Shown: positions 23,240 to 28,743 of the stretch, one piece after another | Position numbering within the stretch: position 1 is the first letter of the stretch | Layout: each line of letters begins with the position of its first letter | Source: CAYRMN01 sp964425575 | GTDB lineage: Bacteria; Patescibacteriota; Patescibacteriia; 2-12-FULL-60-25 | Length of the DNA: 41,490 bases | NCBI GenBank assembly: GCA_964425575.1 | Contig: CAYRMN010000009.1 | Location: forward strand, 1 to 41,490 | Direction: 5' to 3' | The notes under the pieces: generated by a model | Databases searched by the model: none | The model's input: the letters and a program-made list of their open reading frames with translations, nothing else | Told to the model about the DNA's origin: nothing | Program-made: the position numbers and the translations under genes

Positions 23240-23872
23240 TTAGACGTTACGATAGAGAGTTTCAAACGCTGGAACCGCATCTTTCTGAAACAAAACGCTC
23301 GGCGCATTGATGATATCAACCAAGTTCAGCGTGTTGACTGTCACGAGTTTCACATTTGGCAAATTGCGCACCATACGAAGCAGCGTTGGATTGGAACTTG
23401 GAATCACGTACAGAACGCGACGACCGAGCGGAAGCTTTTGGAGCACCGAGGCGGCAATCTTCGTCTTTGGCGTTGTGACGGCCATAGATTCAAGCACAAG
23501 CATTTTCTCCTGCTCAACTTTATCAGAGAGGGCCATGAACAAGGCTTTTTGCTTGGCCTTGCGATTCACCTTCAAGCTGTAATTTCGCTCGTTGCGTGGA
23601 CCGTGGGCGACTCCACCACCGACCCAGTGTGGGTTACGGCTGGAACCCTGACGAGCACGACCCGTCCCCTTCTGCTTCCAAGGCTTTTTACCTCCACCAC
23701 TCACTTCACCCTTGGTTTTTGTATGACCGGTATGACGACGAGCATTTGCCTGTTGCGCCACGACCATCTCGTGCACAAAAGTAGGATTGACCTTCACACC
23801 AAAAAACTTGGCGTTTAGTTCAAGATCACCTGTCATCTTTCCGTCTTGATTGTAGATTTTAATCTTTGGCAT
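23240..23872 (-). CDS. rplD: 50S ribosomal protein L4
   Basis: uL4 lines the tunnel and in E. coli represses the S10 operon through its leader. The start MPKIKIYNQDG, the loop HTKTKGEVSGGGKKPWKQKGTGRARQGS and the C-terminal LPNVKLVTVNTLNLVDIINA are diagnostic. The 210-residue length is normal from the ATG at 23872, which lies 4 nt after the rplC stop and has T at -1. Confidence 0.97.
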   Translation of the reverse strand: MPKIKIYNQDGKMTGDLELNAKFFGVKVNPTFVHEMVVAQQANARRHTGHTKTKGEVSGGGKKPWKQKGTGRARQGSSRNPHWVGGGVAHGPRNERNYSLKVNRKAKQKALFMALSDKVEQEKMLVLESMAVTTPKTKIAASVLQKLPLGRRVLYVIPSSNPTLLRMVRNLPNVKLVTVNTLNLVDIINAPSVLFQKDAVPAFETLYRNV

Positions 23873-23876
23873 ACAT

Positions 23877-24479
23877 TTAAGCAGTTCGGATTTCAACCAC
23901 GGTATTGCGTGCGCCCGGGACTGCGCCTTTAATTGCGACGATACCGCCATCGCGAATCTCAATAACTTCGAGATTCTGAACCGTCACGGTATCTCCACCC
24001 ATACGGCCCGGCTTGCGAACTCCCTTAATGACGTGCTGAAGACCACCAGCACCAGAAGAACCAGGCATGCGCTGCTGGTCTTTATGGCCATGGCTGGCTG
24101 GAGCTCCATGAAAACCATGACGCTTGACCACACCCTGAAAACCCTTTCCTTTTGAAATACCCGTCACGTGGACGACGTCACCGGGAACAAACACAGCAGC
24201 TTCAATCGTATCACCGCGCTTCAGTGTGTTGTCACCCTCAACACGGAATTCACGAAATTCACGCATCTTTGGGAGATCCTTGAGATGACCTTCTTGAGGC
24301 TTGGTCACCTTTTTCACGGATATAAAACCAACCTGTACGGACTGATATCCGTCTGTTTCCACTGTTTTGATTTGCGTCACTACACACGGACCCGCCTGAA
24401 GTAACGTAACTGGAACGACCGTCCCATCAGGACGGAAGATCTGCGACATTTCGAGTTTTTTCGCAAGGATGAATTTCAT
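23877..24479 (-). CDS. rplC: 50S ribosomal protein L3
   Basis: uL3 begins 50S assembly and reaches the peptidyl transferase centre. The start MKFILAKKLEMSQIF, the segment GTSKGKGFQG-like GISKGKGFQGVVKRHGFHGAPASHG and the PGRMGG motif identify it. The 200-residue length is normal. The GGGAGG-like sequence lies 14-15 nt before the ATG, too far to act as a normal Shine-Dalgarno; the ATG has T at -1. A 292-nt non-coding stretch with a two-tier hairpin separates it from rpsJ. Confidence 0.97.
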   Translation of the reverse strand: MKFILAKKLEMSQIFRPDGTVVPVTLLQAGPCVVTQIKTVETDGYQSVQVGFISVKKVTKPQEGHLKDLPKMREFREFRVEGDNTLKRGDTIEAAVFVPGDVVHVTGISKGKGFQGVVKRHGFHGAPASHGHKDQQRMPGSSGAGGLQHVIKGVRKPGRMGGDTVTVQNLEVIEIRDGGIVAIKGAVPGARNTVVEIRTA

Positions 24480-24558
24480 AGCGTTGACTGGTGCCTCCCA
24501 ATAGCATCTATCAGGGGGACAGTTCCTTAAATAAGGCTCCGGCACTCTTTACGCAAAA

Positions 24559-24605
24559 GCCAGAAGCATCAGCATTATGTGAAAGATAATGCGGACACTT
24601 CTGGC
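24559..24605 (-). promoter_or_regulatory. Two-tier hairpin between rpsJ and rplC
   Basis: GCCAGAAG (24559-24566) pairs with CTTCTGGC (24598-24605), and GCATTAT (24572-24578) with ATAATGC (24586-24592). The two helices are separated by a symmetric 5x5 internal loop and capped by a 7-nt loop. On the minus strand only TTTT follows, so it is a weak terminator at best and may be a leader or processing structure for rplC. The rest of 24480-24771 contains a smaller CCCGAT/ATCGGG hairpin at about 24706-24722 and no gene. Confidence 0.7.
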
Positions 24606-24771
24606 CTCTGGGCGATCAAAGGCACACTCAATTGTGAGAAAACCACGCAGGCGTATTCACATCAGGGAGGTTATGCTATCGCCTGCACATCGCTCGCGCG
24701 AGGCGTTCCCGATCGTGATCGGGAGAGCAACTTACTCCTTGGGAACCGCAATTGTGGGGAACAAATTACGT

Positions 24772-25177
24772 TTACATTTTTATCTCCACGTCGACGCCGG
24801 CGGGGAGATTCAAGCTTGTCAGTGCATCGATGGTCTTGGCATTTGGATCCAAAATATCGACAATGCGCTTGTGGATCCACATTTCGANNNNNNNNNNNNN
24901 NNNNNNNNNNNNNNNNNNNNNNNNNNNNNNNNNNCTGTTCGCGTGCGTTCTTGTGTACGAACGTTGAACGGTTGACAGTCCAGCGCTTCTTTTCAGTTGG
25001 CAACGGGACGGGACCGACCACCTTGGCTCCAGTGCGCACCGCAGTATCAATAATCGTACGCGTAGCCTGGTCAATGATTTTGTGATCGTACGCGCGGATC
25101 TTAATCCGGACGCGTGAGGCGGTTGCGTCTTTTGCAACAACCTTCTTGGTAGTGGGTTCAGTCATGGTCGGTCCCAT
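24772..25177 (-). CDS. rpsJ: 30S ribosomal protein S10, interrupted by an assembly gap
   Basis: uS10 sits in the 30S head and also forms the NusB-S10 antitermination complex. The N-terminal part reads RVRIKIRAYDHKIIDQATRTIIDTAV and ends ...NAREQ at the gap; after the gap the sequence resumes MWIHKRIVDILDPNAKTIDALTSLNLPAGVDVEIKM in another frame. Aligned on the family pattern (ARDQYEIRTH), only one base seems to be missing between CAG and TC-GAA-ATG. So the gene is probably intact and the 47 Ns are a placeholder. Two ATGs are possible, 25177 and 25165; neither has T at -1. It lies 22-34 nt after tuf. Confidence 0.93.
24888..24934. other. Assembly gap (47 Ns) inside rpsJ
   Basis: A run of 47 N bases. 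Its length breaks the S10 frame, while the flanking codons join with a single missing base, so the length is an estimate and not real sequence. Confidence 0.95.
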
Positions 25178-25199
25178 TAATAATCAATCCGTTGTCTGT

Positions 25200-26390
25200 T
25201 TATTTAACAATTTTTGTCACAACACCTGCGCCAACCGTCTTTCCACCTTCACGGATAGCGAAGCGCATTTTGTCTTCCATGGCCACGGCTGAGATCAAAG
25301 TGATATTCATTTTGATCGTATCGCCCGGGTTGACCATAGCGACGGCTTCTGGAAGCTTCACCTCTCCTGTTACATCCGTCGTACGGATGTAGAACTGAGG
25401 CTTGTATCCGGTCAAGAATGGCTTGTGACGACCACCTTCCTCCTTAGTCAAGGCGTAGACCTCGGCTTCGAATTCAGTGTGAGGAGTAATGGAACTTGGC
25501 TTGGCCAAAACCATACCACGCTCGACGTCTTCCTTCTTGATACCGCGAAGCAACAAGCCTGCATTGTCACCAGCGCGACCATCTTGAAGCTGTTTATTGA
25601 ACATTTCAATACCAGTTACCACAGTTTTGCGTGTTTCACCAAGACCAACGATTTCAATTTCTTCGTTGACTTTTACCATACCGCGCTCAATACGACCAGT
25701 CACAACCGTTCCACGACCTTCAATAGAGAACACATCTTCTACTGGCATAAGGAATGGTTTATCAACTTCACGTACTGGCTCTGGGATAAATTCATCAAGA
25801 GCTTTCACCAGATCCAAAATCGGCTTGGAAGCAGCTTCGTCTTTTGGATTCTGCAATGCCTTCAAAGCAGAGCCGCGAATAACTGGAGTAGCTTCACCAT
25901 TGTATTCGTACTTGGTCAATAAATCACGAATTTCCTGTTCAACCAAATCAATCAATTCTGGATCATCTACCATGTCGACTTTGTTGAGAAACACTACAAC
26001 AGCAGGAACGCCGACCTGACGAGCCAAAAGGATATGTTCACGTGTTTGAGGCATTGGACCATCCGTAGCAGACACCACCAAGATCGCACCGTCCATCTGA
26101 GCGGCACCCGTAATCATGTTCTTGATGTAGTCAGCGTGACCTGGACAGTCAACGTGCGCATAGTGACGCTTTTCTGACTCATATTCCGTGTGAGCCGTGG
26201 CAATCGTAATACCACGTGTCTTGGATTCAGGAGCCTTATCAAGGTCATCAATACCCTTGGTTTGGGCTTTCTGACCGTGAGCCGCGAGCACCGCCAAAAT
26301 AGCCGCAGTAGTCGTGGTCTTTCCATGGTCAACGTGGCCGATAGTACCAACGTTGACATGTGGTTTGGAGCGATCAAACATTTCCGCCAT
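25200..26390 (-). CDS. tuf: Elongation factor Tu
   Basis: EF-Tu is the GTPase that brings aminoacyl-tRNA to the ribosome. The G motifs are GHVDHGKTT, DCPGHADY and NKVDMVDD, followed by domain 2 (FSIEGRGTVVTGRIERG) and domain 3 (GYKPQFYIRTTDVTG, ending AIREGGKTVGAGVVTKIVK). The 396-residue length is normal. I start at 26390 (MAEMFDRSKPHVNVGTIG), an ATG with T at -1; longer starts would add an unrelated leader. It has a strong promoter of its own and heads the S10-spc block here, separated from fusA by an accessory island. Confidence 0.98.
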   Translation of the reverse strand: MAEMFDRSKPHVNVGTIGHVDHGKTTTTAAILAVLAAHGQKAQTKGIDDLDKAPESKTRGITIATAHTEYESEKRHYAHVDCPGHADYIKNMITGAAQMDGAILVVSATDGPMPQTREHILLARQVGVPAVVVFLNKVDMVDDPELIDLVEQEIRDLLTKYEYNGEATPVIRGSALKALQNPKDEAASKPILDLVKALDEFIPEPVREVDKPFLMPVEDVFSIEGRGTVVTGRIERGMVKVNEEIEIVGLGETRKTVVTGIEMFNKQLQDGRAGDNAGLLLRGIKKEDVERGMVLAKPSSITPHTEFEAEVYALTKEEGGRHKPFLTGYKPQFYIRTTDVTGEVKLPEAVAMVNPGDTIKMNITLISAVAMEDKMRFAIREGGKTVGAGVVTKIVK

Positions 26391-26472
26391 AGAGATCAAG
26401 TCATGGAAATTCTTAAAAAACGAGATCGTTTTCAAGAATTTTTACAAATTAAGAGCTTTTTAGAGCAGGAAG

Positions 26473-26501
26473 ACTATAACAGACACTAAAAAAGCGCGCA
26501 A
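26473..26501 (-). promoter_or_regulatory. Promoter of tuf and the S10-spc block
   Basis: Minus strand: -35 TTGCGC (26496-26501), 17-nt spacer, extended -10 TGTTATAGT (TATAGT at 26473-26478). The spacer contains the T tract of the preceding terminator, so the promoter is nested in the terminator tail. The leader is ~75-80 nt. Confidence 0.8.
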
Positions 26502-26527
26502 GCCCCGCCCTTCACGAAGGGCGGGGC
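26488..26527 (-). terminator. GC-rich terminator between the Phd-like gene and tuf
   Basis: Perfect 11-bp stem GCCCCGCCCTT/AAGGGCGGGGC (26502-26527), 4-nt loop. On the minus strand it is followed after 8 nt by TTTTTT. It separates the Phd-like gene from tuf. Confidence 0.8.
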
Positions 26528-26540
26528 GAGCCCTTACAGG

Positions 26541-26855
26541 CTATTTATCCTCAACAGGCTCAAGATAAAACCGTTCTTCTAGCGAAATTTCCTCATCATC
26601 CTCTGATGGTTCTGCTATTTTTTCAATATGGATGGCTGCCTGGTCCTTTCGAGGAGGTGCTTCAGATTCTGCCAGAGGGGCTGAAAAAGGAATCACCCGC
26701 GCCTCTGGCTGAGACATAGGTTTATCCACACCATCTGCCAAACTCTCAAATTGCTCGAGTGGCAAGATAACCATCGGCTCCCGTCCGGCCACATCGGTAA
26801 CAATGACTGGCAATCCGGTTTTACGGGCAGTTTCAATCACGCGTTGTAATGACAT
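26541..26855 (-). CDS. Phd/YefM-like small protein with acidic tail, no toxin partner
   Basis: The first ~40 residues (MSLQRVIETARKTGLPVIVTD, then REPMVILPLEQFESL) resemble the N-terminal DNA-binding half of Phd/YefM antitoxins, where a helix-strand-strand unit ends in a YE-L-type motif. The remaining ~60 residues are Pro/Glu/Asp-rich and probably disordered. No toxin gene lies on either side: downstream is the terminator before tuf, upstream the divergent 26971 gene. It may be a stand-alone regulator or an orphan antitoxin; the family assignment is by pattern only. The ATG has T at -1. Confidence 0.6.
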   Translation of the reverse strand: MSLQRVIETARKTGLPVIVTDVAGREPMVILPLEQFESLADGVDKPMSQPEARVIPFSAPLAESEAPPRKDQAAIHIEKIAEPSEDDEEISLEERFYLEPVEDK

Positions 26856-26895
26856 ATGAGCCTATCTAAGCGTAAAAATGCCAGTTGAGCAAGAA

Positions 26896-26908
26896 TGTCA
26901 AGTTGACA
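26896..26908. promoter_or_regulatory. 13-bp dyad between divergent genes, candidate operator
   Basis: TGTCAA-g-TTGACA is a perfect inverted repeat with a 1-nt centre. Each arm reads TTGACA on its outward strand. It abuts the -35 of the plus-strand promoter (26909) and lies 41 nt from the start of the divergent Phd-like gene. Confidence 0.6.
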
Positions 26909-26937
26909 TTGCAATTTTAGGAGAAGTATGCTATACT
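26909..26937 (+). promoter_or_regulatory. Promoter of the small coiled-coil gene
   Basis: -35 TTGCAA (26909-26914), 17-nt spacer, extended -10 TGCTATACT (TATACT at 26932-26937). The stronger-looking TTGACA at 26903 would need a 23-nt spacer. Confidence 0.7.
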
Positions 26938-26970
26938 TTTAAAAGTTAATTCTCAAAATCTATAAAACAT

Positions 26971-27324
26971 ATGTCTATGGAATCAGTCCCTCCACTAGAA
27001 TCGATGCCTCCTTTGTACCCACCACTGCCCCCTCATGAGATTAAACCTCTAGCTGATGAACTTGAAGAACATGGCGCTCAAGAGGAATTAGCAGCTCTTG
27101 AGAGAGGCGCTCAAGAAATGGCTACTGCCCAACAAAAAAGACAGGAGCTGTATGCAGCAACGTCTCTTCCGCATTTAAGGAAGATGCTCGAAGGCGTTGA
27201 GGCAAAAATCGTAACAATTACAAGCCAACCTGAAGAGGAACGAAACGAAGATACTCTTGAACTCATGGAGATGTTACAACATGAGCTAGATCGAGCAATC
27301 AGAGCAAAAATGAATCAGAACTAA
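26971..27324 (+). CDS. Small acidic helical protein, unknown
   Basis: The 117-residue product has a Pro-rich N terminus (residues 1-22) and then an almost wholly helical Glu/Ala/Leu/Gln-rich part with heptad-like spacing (about residues 25-112), suggesting a coiled coil. There is no cysteine, signal or membrane helix. No family is recognised. It is monocistronic, with its own promoter and a strong terminator directly after it, and is divergent from the Phd-like gene. The ATG has T at -1. Confidence 0.65.
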   Translation: MSMESVPPLESMPPLYPPLPPHEIKPLADELEEHGAQEELAALERGAQEMATAQQKRQELYAATSLPHLRKMLEGVEAKIVTITSQPEEERNEDTLELMEMLQHELDRAIRAKMNQN

Positions 27325-27328
27325 TCAC

Positions 27329-27366
27329 AACAAAAATCCGCCGGTGTATTCCGGCGGATTTTTGTT
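27329..27366 (+). terminator. Strong intrinsic terminator after the small coiled-coil gene
   Basis: AACAAAAATCCGCCGG (27329-27344) pairs fully with CCGGCGGATTTTTGTT (27351-27366); loop of 6 nt. The core is nearly the same as the terminator at 28697-28732. Confidence 0.92.
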
Positions 27367-27374
27367 ATAAGTTT

Positions 27375-27403
27375 TTGACTCCCCCGTCTCATCATATTAA
27401 AAA
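27375..27403 (+). promoter_or_regulatory. Promoter of the first histidine-phosphatase-like gene
   Basis: -35 TTGACT (27375-27380), 17-nt spacer, -10 TAAAAA (27398-27403). Leader ~22-25 nt with a strong Shine-Dalgarno. Confidence 0.55.
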
Positions 27404-27431
27404 ATCAATGTTCACGGCCGGGAGGTGACCC

Positions 27432-27968
27432 ATGTCAGACGCTTGGAAAAATAAACGCGTCGTCTTTGTCAGAGGCCTTGATTATAACCACAGCAGCGCA
27501 AACAACTTCAATGCAATTCGCCGACGAGCAGATGCTCTTGCTCAAACAATTGGCTGTGGAAACGCCGTACGGATGGCAATCGCAATCTTCAGCTCTCCTC
27601 GATCTAATTGTGCGCCGCTGGCGACTTCGCTACTGGCAAGCGTGCATCAAGAGCATCTCCAAAATGGACGGTTTGTTCCTTCTGTTTGTTGCGACTTGAA
27701 CGTCAGCCTTGGAGCCAATCCGGGGACAGCGCTGCCTAATGAGCGTCGCAACGAAGCCATGCGTCTTATTGTAAAATCAAAAGCGGATCTGATCATCCTC
27801 GTCACGAATCCGGCAAGCTTTGCCGAACTCGCCTCTCAATTTCTCACCGAGGCACTCTTCCAACCCCATGACCCAGACAGCCTGATTCGCATGCTTCAAA
27901 GATATCAAGCCGCTCTCATTGACTGTGAAACCGGAGAGACGAGCGGGCTCGTAGAAATCAAGTATTGA
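27432..27968 (+). CDS. Degenerate histidine-phosphatase-like protein, copy 1
   Basis: This 178-residue protein resembles the phosphoglycerate-mutase/SixA fold: an opening strand RVVFVRGLDYN where active members have RHG, a helix RRRADALAQTI, then AIFSSPRSNCAPLATSLLASV (like SSPxxRxxxTA), and a late strand DLIILVTNPASF where active members have a second catalytic His. So the nucleophilic His is Gly and the second His is Asn, while arginines are kept. Inference: a pseudo-phosphatase, perhaps phosphate- or nucleotide-sensing. The ATG has a strong Shine-Dalgarno (GGAGGTG) and C at -1, unlike core genes. A diverged paralog follows at 28110. Confidence 0.65.
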   Translation: MSDAWKNKRVVFVRGLDYNHSSANNFNAIRRRADALAQTIGCGNAVRMAIAIFSSPRSNCAPLATSLLASVHQEHLQNGRFVPSVCCDLNVSLGANPGTALPNERRNEAMRLIVKSKADLIILVTNPASFAELASQFLTEALFQPHDPDSLIRMLQRYQAALIDCETGETSGLVEIKY

Positions 27969-27997
27969 TCCTCCAGAAGCCGTCCCCGTGACCCTCT

Positions 27998-28030
27998 CTC
28001 GTCACACTTCCGGGGCGGCGTTTGCATTTA
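27998..28030 (+). repeat. 33-bp direct repeat, copy a, after paralog 1
   Basis: Matches 28659-28691 at 28 of 33 positions (shared core CGGGGCGGC then TTTGC). Both copies follow the end of a paralog, so they are likely remains of the tandem duplication. Confidence 0.7.
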
Positions 28031-28037
28031 TAACCCT

Positions 28038-28066
28038 TTGACGCCTCTTTTAGTCCATGCTACTAC
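28038..28066 (+). promoter_or_regulatory. Promoter of the second histidine-phosphatase-like gene
   Basis: -35 TTGACG (28038-28043), 17-nt spacer, extended -10 TGCTACTAC (TACTAC at 28061-28066). Confidence 0.6.
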
Positions 28067-28109
28067 ATGCAAACGCGCGTACCACAACGCACACAAGAAA
28101 GGCAAGCTC

Positions 28110-28652
28110 ATGGAAGCATCCGCAACCGGCCCCCAACGAGTAATCATCCTACGAGGCGTCCTATGTCTGGACGGACTAGCCGATCTAGCGGGTATAGGCA
28201 TAGCACGCAGGTTCGTCAAAAGCCTGCTGCCCTGGCCAAATGGCTCTCCCACTATTCACATTCTGACCACCACCGCGAGTCCTTACGCATCCTTCGGCGA
28301 CATCCTCGCGATAAAACTACAGGACCTCGATCCGGCGTGTTCGGTCCTGTCCGTGACGCCACGCGCGGAGTTGTTCGCGGCCCCGGAACAGCCGCTCAAC
28401 GACTACCCATCTGCCATCGAGCTGATTCGAGCCAGCAAGGCTAGCCTGGTCATCGTGATCACGCATGGCACGCCTCTCGAACAGCTCCCTACAAAGCTGA
28501 TCGAACAGATTCTTGGAGAAGCTGCAGCGCAACTGCTGCTTCCGTCTACGTTCATGGCCCGAGGAACTGGCATCGACCTCAATCTCCTCAACGGCGAGAG
28601 CGTCATCCGAATCGCTCACCGATCTCCCCATTCTGACGGCCGCCTCGTGTGA
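28110..28652 (+). CDS. Degenerate histidine-phosphatase-like protein, copy 2
   Basis: The 180-residue product is a distant paralog of the gene at 27432: RVIILRGVLCLDG in place of the RHG opening, a helix region, a strand IHILTTTASPY, then ASKASLVIVITHGTPLEQLP, which keeps the second His (THG) that copy 1 lost. The first catalytic His is again Gly. Both copies therefore lack the nucleophile, in different overall states of decay or specialisation. The start at 28110 is chosen because an AAAGG Shine-Dalgarno lies 7-8 nt upstream and the promoter is at 28038-28066; a longer frame to 28038 would start inside the promoter. Confidence 0.65.
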   Translation: MEASATGPQRVIILRGVLCLDGLADLAGIGIARRFVKSLLPWPNGSPTIHILTTTASPYASFGDILAIKLQDLDPACSVLSVTPRAELFAAPEQPLNDYPSAIELIRASKASLVIVITHGTPLEQLPTKLIEQILGEAAAQLLLPSTFMARGTGIDLNLLNGESVIRIAHRSPHSDGRLV

Positions 28653-28658
28653 TCCCAA

Positions 28659-28691
28659 CTCATCACACTCCCGGGGCGGCATTTGCGTTTT
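28659..28691 (+). repeat. 33-bp direct repeat, copy b, after paralog 2
   Basis: Second copy of the 27998-28030 sequence (28/33 identical), directly before the terminator at 28697. Confidence 0.7.
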
Positions 28692-28696
28692 AGGGA

Positions 28697-28732
28697 CAAA
28701 AAATCCGCCGGTACATTCCAGCGGATTTTTTG
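28697..28732. terminator. Bidirectional terminator between paralog 2 and fusA
   Basis: CAAAAAATCCGC (28697-28708) pairs with GCGGATTTTTTG (28721-28732), extended by two G-C pairs after one C.A mismatch. U tracts exist on both strands, serving the plus-strand gene and the fusA end (minus). Confidence 0.9.
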
Positions 28733-28743
28733 ATTGCTCGGAT

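Noticed and set aside
22805..23818. Long 337-codon frame on the plus strand opposite rplW and rplD
   Set aside because: It is wholly antisense to two certain ribosomal-protein genes, and its sequence has the odd composition expected of a complement-strand shadow.
26541..26855. Complete toxin-antitoxin module
   Set aside because: Only a Phd-like half is present; no toxin-sized gene lies next to it on the same strand.
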